From Nannocystis punicea (GTDB lineage Bacteria > Myxococcota_A > Polyangia > Nannocystales > Nannocystaceae): a stretch of 64,000 bases of DNA. Each line of letters starts with the position of its first letter. The stretch's first letter is position 1. The notes beneath the pieces were generated by a model. That model was not told where the DNA came from. It saw only the letters and a list, made by a program, of their open reading frames with translations, and did no database searches. Below, in pieces: positions 12,176 to 21,761 of this stretch. The DNA lies in contig NZ_CP114040.1 in the NCBI RefSeq assembly GCF_026965555.1, forward strand, positions 2,542,001 to 2,606,000, in the 5' to 3' direction. The translations under genes and the position numbers were made by a program.

Positions 12176-13330
12176 ATGAGTGAATACGAAGATATCGTAC
12201 GCGTGGTGTTCGACAACCTCGACGTCATGGCCTGGGCGACGGATGTCCAGGGCACAGTGAAGCTGTCGGAGGGCAGGGCGCTACGGATGATCGGGAGCCA
12301 ACCCGGACTGTTCGTCGGCCTCAATGTCCTCGACATGTACCGGGACCGCCCGGAGACTCTCGGGCCCCTGAAGCTGGCCCTCGCCGGCGAGCCGCACACC
12401 TCCCTCTCCCGCGAGAACGGGAGGATCTTCGAGACGCAGTTCAGGCCGATGCACGGCCGCTCGGGCGAGCTCCTCGGCGTCGCCGGGCTCAGTTCGGATG
12501 TGACCGAGCGCGAGCACGCGAGGCTGGAACTGGCGCGGCAGACCGACCAATCGCGCAGGCTGGCCGAACTGCTCGACCTGGCCCAGGACGCGATCATGAC
12601 CCGCACCCTCGGTGGCACGATCACGTACTGGAACCGCGGCGCCGAGCGGCTCTACGGCCACGAGCGCGCCGCAGCGATGGGACGGGTCTCGCACGCGCTG
12701 CTGGGGACCCGCTTCCCCTCCGAGCTCGAGGCGATCGACCAGCACCTGCAAACGACCGGCCACTGGAACGGCGAGCTCACGCACGCCCGCGCGGACGGCC
12801 AGGACGTCGTCGTCGCGAGCCGCTGGGTGCTCAAGCGCGGGCACGACGGCCAGGCCGACGAGGTGCTCGAGCTCAACACCGACATCACGGCGCGCAAGCG
12901 GGCCGAAGCCGAGGAGGCGCAGCGACAACAGCTGCTGCTCGCCCAGGCGCGGGCGATCCAGGAGCTCTCGACGCCGCTGATCCCGGTCACCGATGAAATC
13001 CTCGTGATGCCGATGATCGGGACGGTCGATTCGATGCGCGCCAAACAGATCATGGAGGCGATCCTCCGGGGCATTGCAGACACCCGGGCGCGATTCGTCA
13101 TCCTCGACATCACAGGCGTGCTCGTCGTCGACACTGCGGTCGCCGGCGCGCTCCTTCGCACCGCAGCCGCAGCGCGGCTGCTGGGCTCGCAGGTGATCAT
13201 CACCGGGATCCGCCCGGAGATCGCGCAAACCCTGGTGCAGCTCGAGGCGAACCTCGAGCACATCGTCACCCGCGGCACTCTTCAGAGCGGCATTACCTTC
13301 GCTCTCGGGCAGCGGCGGCTCGGCGCCTGA
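12176..13330 (+). CDS. PAS-PAS-STAS regulator (RsbR-like)
   Basis: A 384-residue cytosolic sensor. PAS 1 covers about 1-110 (MAWATDVQG), PAS 2 about 125-245 (DAIMTRTLGGTITYWNRGAERLYG) and a STAS domain about 265-375. The STAS core DITGVLVVDT matches RsbR/RsbS proteins, where the Thr is a known phosphorylation site for stressosome control. No RsbS, RsbT or RsbU partner is adjacent, so this is an orphan. The ATG at 12176 is preferred over longer in-frame starts, whose extra residues are not protein-like. A role in stress or light/redox sensing is inferred. Confidence 0.9.
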   Translation: MSEYEDIVRVVFDNLDVMAWATDVQGTVKLSEGRALRMIGSQPGLFVGLNVLDMYRDRPETLGPLKLALAGEPHTSLSRENGRIFETQFRPMHGRSGELLGVAGLSSDVTEREHARLELARQTDQSRRLAELLDLAQDAIMTRTLGGTITYWNRGAERLYGHERAAAMGRVSHALLGTRFPSELEAIDQHLQTTGHWNGELTHARADGQDVVVASRWVLKRGHDGQADEVLELNTDITARKRAEAEEAQRQQLLLAQARAIQELSTPLIPVTDEILVMPMIGTVDSMRAKQIMEAILRGIADTRARFVILDITGVLVVDTAVAGALLRTAAAARLLGSQVIITGIRPEIAQTLVQLEANLEHIVTRGTLQSGITFALGQRRLGA

Positions 13331-13334
13331 ATCG

Positions 13335-13362
13335 AGCCGGGGTGCGGCCCGGCGTCCCGGCT
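13335..13362 (+). terminator. Terminator hairpin
   Basis: AGCCGGG and CCCGGCT form a perfect 7-bp stem followed by TTTC, in the 36-base gap between convergent genes. Confidence 0.55.
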
Positions 13363-13366
13363 TTCG

Positions 13367-14305
13367 TCAGAGGTCGGTGACCGAGCCGCACTCGCCCCAC
13401 GCGCGCATGCCGATCTGGCGCGCCTGCTCGCGCAGGTAGTCGTAGACGGTGGCGATCGATTGGGAGGCGCCGGACAGATCGTAGCCGCGGCGGCGGCTCA
13501 GCAGCCTCGTCGCGTCGACCTGCTCGAGCTCGGCGATCGTGGTCTCGCCGTCGCGGTCGAGGTCGGCGTCGGCGATCCACTGCGCGCGCAGGGTCGGGCT
13601 CTCGCCGCCGATGACGGTCTGCAGCCAGGTGACTGCGGGGAACGTCAAGGTCACGTTCTCCTGGGGGACGGTCGGGTCGGTCCACACGCAATCGTCATAG
13701 GCGAGGCCGTGCGGCAGGCCCCAGCGGAAGCGGACGATCGGGGCCGGTGCGCAATCGGACGGGACGTCGGGCCTGCACGACATGCCGTCGGCCTTCTCGA
13801 TCGTGCCCTCGACGTAGAGCGAGTAGCCGCCCTCGACCATCTGCTTGACGTCCTGCTCGAGGGTGAAGGGCGACAGCGGCCGGCTCTTGTCGGTGACCGC
13901 CGGCGGCAGGGTGAAGGCGATCGCGGACGGCTTCTCGCGCCCGTCGACGTGATCGAGGAGGGCGCCGCCCACCGGCAGGCTCAGCAGGTCGACGACGAAG
14001 TCGGTGGCGACCTCGACCTCGCCGCCGCTGGCGGTGGTGAAGGTGACGGTGCCGACGGAGACGAGGATCTTCTGGTACTCGACGGTCCAGCCGTCGCGGA
14101 TCTGGCCGAGCTCGCTGCCGCTCTGGACGCCGAACACGCCGTCGCCGGGAGCGGCGAGGACGTCGCCCACGCTGTTGAGGCCGTCGCTGACGCTGCCGTG
14201 GGTGGTGTACATCATCTGCCCGCCGGAATCGGTGCCGCCGTCGTCGCCGCACGCGAACAGCAGCGTCCCGCCGCAAAGGCCCAACAACAAGGACATCCTG
14301 CGCAT
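13367..14305 (-). CDS. Predicted lipoprotein with EF-hand-like loop
   Basis: A protein of about 312 residues. The N-terminus MRRMSLLLGLCGG leads to a lipobox-like LLFAC. The mature part has no family I recognise. Near the C-terminus, DADLDRDGETTIAEL resembles a Ca-binding EF-hand/dockerin loop with Asp at 1, 3 and 5, Gly at 6 and Glu at 12. An in-frame ATG at 14326 would add seven residues; neither start has a strong ribosome site. A surface or periplasmic location is inferred. Confidence 0.82.
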   Translation of the reverse strand: MRRMSLLLGLCGGTLLFACGDDGGTDSGGQMMYTTHGSVSDGLNSVGDVLAAPGDGVFGVQSGSELGQIRDGWTVEYQKILVSVGTVTFTTASGGEVEVATDFVVDLLSLPVGGALLDHVDGREKPSAIAFTLPPAVTDKSRPLSPFTLEQDVKQMVEGGYSLYVEGTIEKADGMSCRPDVPSDCAPAPIVRFRWGLPHGLAYDDCVWTDPTVPQENVTLTFPAVTWLQTVIGGESPTLRAQWIADADLDRDGETTIAELEQVDATRLLSRRRGYDLSGASQSIATVYDYLREQARQIGMRAWGECGSVTDL

Positions 14306-14482
14306 CGCTCGCGAGAAGCACAGCATGCGCGTGCTGCCCCGTCAACCGAGTTCGCGCGGCCGTCGACGCGTGGCGCTCCAGCTGGAGTGGCCGCAGGGAC
14401 GCGGAGACACTCGCTCTCGCCGGTCCGCGCAGAGAGGTCGCGTGGGGTCACGGCGCGCCGCACCTGGGGGACGTCGCGCGGG

Positions 14483-17400
14483 TCACTGCGCCTTGACCAG
14501 CGCGAGATCGAGGACCAGCTGACTGGCGAGCGCGCGGCCGGAGGGGTCCTCCGGCGCGACCGCGAGCGCGGCCTCGAAGGCCCGGCGCGCGCGCGCAGGT
14601 TCGCCGATCTGCGCCAGCGCCCTGCCGTGCGCGCGGTGCAGCTCGGCGCACACGTCGGCGCCGGCGCAGCGCTCGTCGAGGCCGCCGAGCTCGGCGAGCA
14701 GGCGCCGCACGATCGCGGGCGAGAGGCTCGCTGCGCCCAGCTCGTGGCTCCACGCGCGCGCGAACAGCTGGAGGTAGCGCGCCTCGCCGAGCGCGGGTCG
14801 CAGCGCCGGGGCGAGGCCGTCGGGGTCGTCGCGCAGCCATCGCTGCAGCTCGAGCTCGAGCGCAGGATCTCCGGCGAGGGCGAGCTCCAGCGGGGCGGCG
14901 ACGTCTCGCCAGCGTCCGAGGCGGATCGCCGCGATCGCCTGCCACAGCCGGGCCCTGGGGTCGGCGATGTCGGCGAGCAGCTCGCTCGCCGCCCGCGCGT
15001 CGCCGTCGACCAGCAGCGCCCCGGCGCGCGCGAGCGGCTCGTGGGGCCGGGCGGGGCCGGGCGAGGCGCCGCGCAGCTCGACGCCGGTGAGGTGCAGGCG
15101 CATGGGCGAGGCGGCCCGGGTCGTCGGGGCCTGCAGCGCGAGCGTGACTGGACCGAGAGGCCAGCGTCCTCGCAGGGGTACGGCCTCGCGGACGCCCGTC
15201 GACAGGTTCGCGTCGAGGACGCGACAGGTCGCGGTGCCGCCGGCGAGGTCGAGGTCGAGTCGCAGCGTCAGCGGCGGGACGGTCCGATCGGCGCGTGCAG
15301 TGCCGACGAGGGCGCTCGCGTCGACGCGCGAGGCGAGGGCCGGGGAGGCGGGCGTATCGTGGCGAGATGCGGCGCTCGCGGTCGGCGAGGGGTTCGCGTC
15401 GTCGCGAGCCGGACCGCTCGCGTCGCTGCGAGGACCCGCGCTCGCCTCGGAGCCGTCGTGGCGGTCGTCGGGTCGTGGCGCTTGCGACGAGGCCCACGAC
15501 CCGCACGTCAGCGCGAGCGCGGGCGGCCCCTCGCCGTCGCCGAACGCTTGCAGGCCGACCTGGGCCGAGGCGTCGGCGCCGAGCACCTGCACCGCGAAGG
15601 CGGCGTCGGGTGCCAGGGACGCCGGCGTGAGCGCGACGTCGACGATCAGGCGATCGGCGCGGAGCTCGAGCGACCAGGCCGCGAGCGCGCCGGCGTCGCT
15701 GTCGACGACGAGCGCGTGACCGACCGGGTCGCGGCGCAGCGCCGCGGGCTCCACGAAGGTCCACGCGTCGCCCTCGCCGAAGCGCAGCGACAGCCGCGTG
15801 CGCGCGGCCAGCACGGCCAGGCGGTCGCGCAGGGCCTCGGCGTCGCGCCGCGCCGCCGCGTCCAGGGTCGCCTCGCGCAGCCGGGTGGCGTGAATTTCGG
15901 CGGCGGCTTCGATGTCGCCGTCGCGCACGAGCAGGGCGACCTGCTCGGCCAGGGCCGCGTCGCGGATCGTCGGCTCCTCGGCGGCGGCGGTCGCCAGGGC
16001 CAGGGCCCGGGTCGCGTCGTCGTCCGCGGCGAAGAGGGCCGCCGCCGCCAGCTGCCAGCGCGCGCGGGTCGGCGCGTCCGCGCGGCCCGCGAGGGTGAGC
16101 AGCGTCGCCGCCGACAGGTCGAGCAGCCCCGCCCGGGCCAGGGCGACGACCTCGGGCGGCACCGCGGCGTCCGCGAGCCGGCTCGCCAGGGCGGGCTCGC
16201 CGGGGGATCGCCCTGGAAGCTCGACCGCTGCGCGCGCGGCGGCCTGCAGCGGGGCCAGCTCGGAGGCGGCGAGCAGCTCCGGGGCCTCGACGGTGATCAG
16301 CGCCAGGACCCTGGCGGCCTCGCCGGCCCGGTCCGCGCGGGTGGGCGGAGGGGCGCCATCGCGCGTGGTGGCGGGATTTTCGGTGCCGAGATGGGCGCCA
16401 TCGCGCGCGTCGGTTGGATCGGCGGCGCGGAGAGGGGCGCCATCGCGCGCGTCGGCCGGGCCCGTGGCGCCCGGAGGGGCGCCGTCGCGCGGGGCCGTCC
16501 CGCCGTCGACGCGCCGCTGCGCGCCCTCGCGCTCGCCCGTCGGGCTGTGGCCGGGGCGCCGCCGGCTCGGTGCGCGCGCGCGCCCGTCCTCGCGCCGCCC
16601 CACCGCCTCGCGCGCCAGCCCGAGCAGCGCCTCGCGGCCGGCTTGCGCGTCGGCGCCCGCGAACACGTACGCGTGGGCCCACGCCTCGCGCGCCGATCGG
16701 CCGGGAGCTCGCTCGAGCAGCCGCGCCCAGTCGGCCCAGGCCCGGCCGGCCTCCGCGTCGCTCAGCTCGGCCAGGGCGAAGCGGGCCGCCTCGACCTGGT
16801 CGGCCGCCAGCAGCCGCGCCAGCTTCTGCGCGAGCGCGGCGGCCCGCTGTTCGGCGGCCTGCGCCTCGCGGTGGGCCGACCAGGCGCGACCCCCGAGCAC
16901 CGCCGCGACGATGAGTCCCAGCGCCCCGGCGCCGAGCAGCCACCGGCGCCGTCCCGGCCTGCTGGCCGCCCTGGCGTCCCCGGCGGTCAGGGCGGCCAGC
17001 AGCGCGTCCATCGTCGGCCAGCGCTCGGCCGGGTCGACCCGCAGGCCGCGGAGCAGCGCCTCGCGCAGGGCGGGCGGCACCGTCGACCCCGGCGGCGGCG
17101 GCCGCAGCGTCCCCGCGGCCACCGCGGCCAGGTCCTCGAACGGGCGCTCGCCGTGGAGCGCCTCGTAGGCCATCACGCAGAAGCTGAACTGGTCGGAGCG
17201 GGCGTCGGCGCGGCCCGGGTCGCGCAGCTGCTCGGGGGCCATGAACGCCGGCGTCCCCAGCACCGTGCCCGACTTCGTCAGCGGCGCGTCGAGGCTGCCC
17301 GTCGACGTGTCCGCCGGCGCGCCCGGGTTGGCGCGGGCCAGCCCGAAGTCGACCACGCGGGCGCGCCCGTCCTCGCCGACCAGCACGTTCTCCGGCTTGA

Positions 17401-17896
17401 AGTCGCGGTGGATGATGCCGGCCGCGTGGGCCGCAGCCAGGCCGCGGCCGGCCTGCGAGATCATCGCCACCACCTCCGCGGGCGCCCGCGGGCGCTCGCG
17501 CAGCCACTCGCGCAGCGTCGTCCCGCGGACGAACTCCATCACCACGAACGACTGCCCGTCGGCCTCGCCGATCTCGAACACCTGGACCACGTTGGGGTGC
17601 GACAGGCGGCCGAGCGCCTGGGCCTCGCGGCGCAGGCGGGCCAGCTGCTCGGGGTCGGGCTGGCCGCGCGGCGAGTGCAGCAGCTTGACGGCGACCTCGC
17701 GGCGCAGCTGCGGGTCCTGGGCGCGGAACACCACGCTCATGCCGCCCTGGCCGAGCCGCCCGAGCAGGCGGTAGCGGCCCAGCTGCACCGGCTCGGCTGG
17801 CCTTTGGAACAGGCGCCCGCCGACCTTCGCCGCCAGCAGCTTCGCCTCGAGGTCCGACAGCGCGCCTGGGCGCGGGCCTGGGCGCTCGGGGTCCAT
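14483..17896 (-). CDS. Membrane Ser/Thr kinase, sigma-factor operon
   Basis: A 1137-residue kinase: glycine loop GQGGMS (49-54), Lys71, HRD at 163-165 followed by FKPEN, DFG at 183-185, APEQ near 220, and one membrane helix at about 319-338. The outer part contains an Ala/Arg-rich helical region, then a linker near 430-510 built of repeats of the RDGAP type, then a large lectin/jelly-roll-like and helical region with no named family. It begins six bases after the stop of the ECF sigma gene, so the two are almost certainly co-transcribed. Phosphorylation-dependent control of the sigma factor is a reasonable inference. Confidence 0.93.
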   Translation of the reverse strand: MDPERPGPRPGALSDLEAKLLAAKVGGRLFQRPAEPVQLGRYRLLGRLGQGGMSVVFRAQDPQLRREVAVKLLHSPRGQPDPEQLARLRREAQALGRLSHPNVVQVFEIGEADGQSFVVMEFVRGTTLREWLRERPRAPAEVVAMISQAGRGLAAAHAAGIIHRDFKPENVLVGEDGRARVVDFGLARANPGAPADTSTGSLDAPLTKSGTVLGTPAFMAPEQLRDPGRADARSDQFSFCVMAYEALHGERPFEDLAAVAAGTLRPPPPGSTVPPALREALLRGLRVDPAERWPTMDALLAALTAGDARAASRPGRRRWLLGAGALGLIVAAVLGGRAWSAHREAQAAEQRAAALAQKLARLLAADQVEAARFALAELSDAEAGRAWADWARLLERAPGRSAREAWAHAYVFAGADAQAGREALLGLAREAVGRREDGRARAPSRRRPGHSPTGEREGAQRRVDGGTAPRDGAPPGATGPADARDGAPLRAADPTDARDGAHLGTENPATTRDGAPPPTRADRAGEAARVLALITVEAPELLAASELAPLQAAARAAVELPGRSPGEPALASRLADAAVPPEVVALARAGLLDLSAATLLTLAGRADAPTRARWQLAAAALFAADDDATRALALATAAAEEPTIRDAALAEQVALLVRDGDIEAAAEIHATRLREATLDAAARRDAEALRDRLAVLAARTRLSLRFGEGDAWTFVEPAALRRDPVGHALVVDSDAGALAAWSLELRADRLIVDVALTPASLAPDAAFAVQVLGADASAQVGLQAFGDGEGPPALALTCGSWASSQAPRPDDRHDGSEASAGPRSDASGPARDDANPSPTASAASRHDTPASPALASRVDASALVGTARADRTVPPLTLRLDLDLAGGTATCRVLDANLSTGVREAVPLRGRWPLGPVTLALQAPTTRAASPMRLHLTGVELRGASPGPARPHEPLARAGALLVDGDARAASELLADIADPRARLWQAIAAIRLGRWRDVAAPLELALAGDPALELELQRWLRDDPDGLAPALRPALGEARYLQLFARAWSHELGAASLSPAIVRRLLAELGGLDERCAGADVCAELHRAHGRALAQIGEPARARRAFEAALAVAPEDPSGRALASQLVLDLALVKAQ
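16350..16490. repeat. Degenerate 40-45 base tandem repeat inside kinase gene
   Basis: GGGCGCCATCGCGCG or a close variant recurs near 16350, 16389, 16434 and 16473. Spacing is about 39-45 bases, so the repeat adds in-frame RDGAP-type units to the linker of the kinase at 14483-17896. Confidence 0.6.
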
Positions 17897-17902
17897 GGCC
17901 GC

Positions 17903-18514
17903 TTACTGCTGGTCCCGCAGGTTGCGGGCCCACGTCTCGAAGCCGAACGGGATCCGCTCGCGCACCGCCTGCGAGCTGGTCAGCATCGCCATCTGCTCCT
18001 CGAGCAGCTGCCGCGCGCGGCGCAGCCGGGTCGCCGCGGTGCCGACCGGCACCCCCAGCGCCTCGGCGATCTCGGCCAGGCTGAGCTCCTCCCAGTAGAA
18101 CAGCTCGATCACCAGCTGGTGGGCCAGCGGCAGGCGGAACAGCGCGTCGAGCAGCAGCTGCTCCTCTTGCTCCTTGGCCACCACCGCGCTGGCCGTCGGG
18201 CCCAGCTCGCACAGCGACACCTCGTCGAGGTCGAGCGGCTGGCCGTGGCGGTGGTTCGTCCGCAAGTGGTTGTAGAGCACGTTGCGGGCGATCCCGAACA
18301 GGAAGCCGCGGAAGCTGCCCTCGCCGCTGAACCGCTGCTGTCCTTCGAGACAGCCGAGGAAGGTCCGCTGGATCAGCTCCTCGATGTCGCCGTGGGTCTT
18401 GTTGCGGAAGAAGCGGGCGATCGACGCGAAGTGGCGGGCGAACAGGGCCTCGCCGGCCGCCTGATCGCCGCCGCGCCAGGCCGTGAGCAGCTGCGAATCG
18501 CTGGCGTCCGCCAC
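17903..18514 (-). CDS. ECF-type RNA polymerase sigma factor
   Basis: A protein of 203 residues, the usual length for the family. Region 2 is LFARHFASIARFF through EELIQRTFLGCLEG to FLFGIARNVLYNHLR. Region 4 carries the helix-turn-helix LSLAEIAEALGVPVGTAATR. The start is taken as the GTG at 18514 (VADASDSQLL) because TACCGT lies eight bases upstream; longer frames add 94 Arg/Ala-rich residues without family support. It heads an operon with the membrane kinase and is divergent from the von Willebrand A lipoprotein. No separate anti-sigma gene is visible. Confidence 0.9.
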   Translation of the reverse strand: MADASDSQLLTAWRGGDQAAGEALFARHFASIARFFRNKTHGDIEELIQRTFLGCLEGQQRFSGEGSFRGFLFGIARNVLYNHLRTNHRHGQPLDLDEVSLCELGPTASAVVAKEQEEQLLLDALFRLPLAHQLVIELFYWEELSLAEIAEALGVPVGTAATRLRRARQLLEEQMAMLTSSQAVRERIPFGFETWARNLRDQQ

Positions 18515-18522
18515 GGGCGCCC

Positions 18523-18528
18523 ACGGTA
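18523..18528 (-). promoter_or_regulatory. Start-proximal -10 of sigma-kinase operon
   Basis: TACCGT on the minus strand lies eight bases before the GTG at 18514. TTGCGA lies 18 bases further upstream, giving a plausible -35/-10 pair. Confidence 0.5.
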
Positions 18529-18776
18529 ACAGACCCGCGCGCCCGCTCGCAAGAAGCGCCCCGGCAGCGTCGCGCGCGCGCGCCTCGGCGCCGCGGTTCC
18601 CGGGCCGCTCGACCGCGAACCGGCCCGCCGCGCCCGCACGGGGCACGGAGGGCGAGCGCAGTGCGTCTTCCATGGGCGTCGGTGGCCCGGCCCGCATGGG
18701 CCACGGGAGCTCGGCGAGCATGTCCGTCGGAGGCCGCCGGCGGCTGCCCGACGCTGAAGCCGACGGCCGCGCGAGG

Positions 18777-18821
18777 TTTTTTTCTCGCCGCCGCAATTCG
18801 AGCGGCCGCCCCGGTTACTCC
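18777..18821 (+). promoter_or_regulatory. Candidate promoter, CAATT-N17-TACTCC
   Basis: A seven-T tract (18777-18783), CAATT (18794-18798), a 17-base spacer and TACTCC (18816-18821) lie 17 bases before the ATG at 18839. The order and spacing match the block before 4500. Its place beside the ECF sigma gene makes that sigma factor a candidate user. Confidence 0.5.
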
Positions 18822-18838
18822 GGCGTGGGGGAACGAAC

Positions 18839-20356
18839 ATGCTTGGCTTAGACCTTCCTTGCACTCCACGCGCGCGCGCCGGTCGGCGGGGCGCGCTCCT
18901 GTTTCCGCTCGTGGCTGCGGCCGCGCTCGCTGGCGCCTGCGGAGACGACGCTGGCTCCGCGAGCGGCGGCTACGGCGACTGGGGCGAGCCGCCCGAGGAG
19001 GAGCCGACGCCGAAGCAGATGCCGGACGACGCCCAGGCCGGCGACGGTCCGGCCTGCGACATGGACACGCCGGTGACGCTCTTCCTGTCGCCCGACGACT
19101 CGAACTCGACGTCCTCGCCGGTGCAGGCGCGCGAGGCGATCCTCAACCGCGGCAGCCTCGACAGCGTGCCGCTGCGGACGTGGGAGTTCCTCAACTACTA
19201 CTCGTTCAAGTACCCGACGGCGAAGCCCGGCGAGCTGACCGTGACGCCCGAGCTGACGCGGATCGACGGCATGCCGGAGGGTCAGTACGTCATGCAGGTG
19301 GGCATCGCCGGCGAGTCGATCGCCAACGCCGATCGCCGGCTCATGAACGTCACCCTCGTGCTCGACGAGTCGGGCTCGATGGACGGCGTGCCGATGGAGA
19401 TGCAGAAAGAGGTGTGTCGCCGGATCGCCGGCAGCCTGCGCGCCGGCGACGTCGTCTCCGCGGTCGGCTGGGACACCGAGAACGCGATCAAGCTGTCGGG
19501 CCACACCGTCACCGGCGCCGACGACCCGACCCTCGTCGCGGTGTGCGACGGTCTCGTCGCGGGCGGCGGCACCGACCTCCACGGCGGTCTGTCGGCCGGC
19601 TACGAGCTGGCGCACAAGCACTTCGACGCCGGGCGGATCAACCGCGTGGTCCTGGTCAGCGACGGCGGCGCCAACGCGGGCGTCACCGACACCAGCATCA
19701 TCGCCGACGGGGCCGGCGCTCAGGACCAGGACGGCATCTACCTCGTGGGCGTGGGCGTCGGCTACCCCGACACCTACAACGACACGCTGATGGACGCGGT
19801 CACCGACGTCGGCCGCGGCGCCTCGCTGTTCATCCCCTCGGCCGACGAGGCGCGGCGGATGTTCAGCGAGCGGTTCGTGCAGACCATGGCGGTGGCGGCC
19901 CGCGACGTGCGCGTGCGCCTCGAGATGCCGCCCGGCTTCTCGATCGTCAAGTTCAGCGGCGAGGAGTACTCCGCCGACCCCGCCGACATCGAGCCGCAGC
20001 ACCTGGCGCCGAACGACGCGATGGTGTTCCACCAGACCGTCGAGACCTGCGCGCCGGCCGAGTTCGACCTCAACTCGAGCTTCACGGTCGTGGTCCAGTG
20101 GAAGGACGCGGCGACCTTCGCCCAGCGCGAGGCCGAGGTCTCGCTGCAGCTCGGCGAGGTGCTGGCCGCCGAGTCGGCGATGCTCAAGAAGGGCGCCGCG
20201 GTGTTCGAGTACGCCGAGGCGCTCAAGGCAGTGCGCGAGGACGTGACCACCGCGGGCGCGCTCGACCCGGCGTTCGCCGCCCTGGAGCGCGCCGAGGCGG
20301 CGCTGCCCGGCGACGCCGACCTGGCTGAGATCCGCCAGATCCTCGAGTCGCTCTGA
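18839..20356 (+). CDS. von Willebrand factor A domain lipoprotein (YfbK-like)
   Basis: A 505-residue protein. The signal ends in LAGAC (Cys about 34) and an acidic linker follows. Residues 95-150 match the segment before the A domain in this family (RTWEFLNYYSFKYP). The A domain starts with the metal-site motif DESGS at 176-180 and has later Thr and Asp positions in GGGTDLHGG and VLVSDGGAN. A C-terminal beta/alpha region is conserved in YfbK-like proteins. GGGGGAA precedes the ATG by six bases. It is divergent from the sigma-kinase operon and may be its target. The ligand is unknown. Confidence 0.92.
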   Translation: MLGLDLPCTPRARAGRRGALLFPLVAAAALAGACGDDAGSASGGYGDWGEPPEEEPTPKQMPDDAQAGDGPACDMDTPVTLFLSPDDSNSTSSPVQAREAILNRGSLDSVPLRTWEFLNYYSFKYPTAKPGELTVTPELTRIDGMPEGQYVMQVGIAGESIANADRRLMNVTLVLDESGSMDGVPMEMQKEVCRRIAGSLRAGDVVSAVGWDTENAIKLSGHTVTGADDPTLVAVCDGLVAGGGTDLHGGLSAGYELAHKHFDAGRINRVVLVSDGGANAGVTDTSIIADGAGAQDQDGIYLVGVGVGYPDTYNDTLMDAVTDVGRGASLFIPSADEARRMFSERFVQTMAVAARDVRVRLEMPPGFSIVKFSGEEYSADPADIEPQHLAPNDAMVFHQTVETCAPAEFDLNSSFTVVVQWKDAATFAQREAEVSLQLGEVLAAESAMLKKGAAVFEYAEALKAVREDVTTAGALDPAFAALERAEAALPGDADLAEIRQILESL

Positions 20357-21023
20357 CACGCACGACCATCATTGGACGGTGCCATGAACAGTGTAGTCCG
20401 CCACGGCGAATATGTTCGTATCGCCGGTCACCCCGGCGCCGCGGTCTTCCACCAATCCGCAACGACGCTCGAATCCTCGCCCGCATTTGCCCGGGCGCGA
20501 TGATCGCCGCCACGGCGGTCGCGGCGCGGCTCGCGGGCCGGCCGACGGGTGTGCCTACTATCTCTTATGGCGATGCACTCTTTCATTAAAACATCGCCCC
20601 GCCCGCGTCCGGCCCGCGCTTTTGTATGCTTTTTAAGACATGTCGCATGGGACATGAATTCAGCCTTCGTCGCCAGGCTGCGTCGACCTGTTCGAGGTCG
20701 CGAGCGCCGGCGCAGCGACGGCGACCGTGACCGGCCGCTCGGCCCGGCGCAGTGCGCCCGCTCGCTTCGAGCGCGGATGCACACGCTGTGGCTGATGACC
20801 CGCTCGTCGCTGTCCGCAGAGCAGATCTCGATCTGGGTCGATCAGCCCGCCAGGTCGTCTCGCGCTTGTGGTCGCGCTGCTCCGTTGAGCGCTCTCCGGC
20901 GGGGTCGAGCGCGTGACTTGGCGAGGGCCGTAGTTCAAGGAGGAGATCCCGATCCGGCTCCCCGAGCGACGAGCACGGGGCCGGTCGACAGGGGGCAGGG
21001 CAGGTGATACGCCTCGGGGACCG
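20357..21023. other. Intergenic region, 667 bases
   Basis: No supported gene. It contains an AT-richer stretch around 20560-20660 and one dispersed palindrome at 20637-20657. Confidence 0.5.
20637..20657. repeat. Dispersed ACATGTC palindrome
   Basis: GACATGTC and GGACATGA are separated by GCATG, preceded by TTTTTAA. Intergenic member of the family. Confidence 0.55.
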
Positions 21024-21473
21024 ATGGCCGAGTCGACGCTCGAGCGGATCCAGGTCGCCGTCGCCGCGCTCCACGCCGGCGATCGCCCGGCCGCCCGTGC
21101 GCACTTGCTCGCGCTGTGGCACGAACTCGCCGACGACGCGGCGGCCCGCTGCGTGCTCGCGCATTACCTCGCCGACGCGCACGACGATCCGCGTGAAGTG
21201 GTGCGATGGGACGAGCGCGCGCTGGAGGCCGCGGACGGGCTGACCGACGACGATTTGCGGCGCCTGCACCCGGCGCTGTCGCTGCGCGAGTTCTACCCGT
21301 CGCTGCACCTGAACCTCGGCGAGGCCCGCCGCGTCGCCGGCGATCTGGCCGGAGCGAGGGCCTCGGCCGAGCAGGCGCTGGGGGCCGCGCGCGACCTGCC
21401 CGAGGACGGCTACGGCCAATTCATCCGCGCAGGCGTTCGCCGCCTCGCCTCGCGCCTCGGTCTCGCGGAATGA
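21024..21473 (+). CDS. Small TPR-like protein
   Basis: A 149-residue, all-helical, Ala-rich protein with TPR spacing: an N-terminal pair (AVAALHAGDRPAARAHLLAL), a middle DDPREVVRWDERALEAAD helix and a C-terminal pair (SLHLNLGEARRVAGDLAGARA). There is no signal peptide. Similar short TPR proteins occur widely as uncharacterised genes. It stands alone, 288 bases before the next gene. Confidence 0.82.
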   Translation: MAESTLERIQVAVAALHAGDRPAARAHLLALWHELADDAAARCVLAHYLADAHDDPREVVRWDERALEAADGLTDDDLRRLHPALSLREFYPSLHLNLGEARRVAGDLAGARASAEQALGAARDLPEDGYGQFIRAGVRRLASRLGLAE

Positions 21474-21761
21474 CGCGAGCGCGGGGTTTCGTGGGTCGCC
21501 GCGACTCGACGACGCTCGGACCCTGCTGCGTCGATTCGCGGTTCTACGTCGATCGACAGAATCAGCGCAGTGCGGCGGCGCACTCGGGCCAGTGCGACCA
21601 TGAGAAGCACGCATCTGCAGGGGCGGAGGTCGACGCCTCGAGCAAGGCCGCGGGCGAAGTCGCTCCCATGTCGGCTCTCCGATACGTGCGACGGCTGACG
21701 CCGCTCGCCGAGGTCCTTCTGCACGGCAGACCGCCGGCGAGCCTGCGTCGTTGCAGGCGAG

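Noticed and set aside
13367..14305. Dockerin domain
   Set aside because: Only one EF-hand-like loop is visible; dockerins need two.
13460..18529. A 1689-residue plus-strand open frame
   Set aside because: It is antisense to the membrane kinase and sigma genes. Its composition (Arg/Ala/Gly/Gln, no motifs) is that of a high-GC shadow frame.
14448..18869. A 1473-residue minus-strand open frame
   Set aside because: It overlaps the sigma and kinase genes in another frame and has no domain; those two genes explain the sequence.
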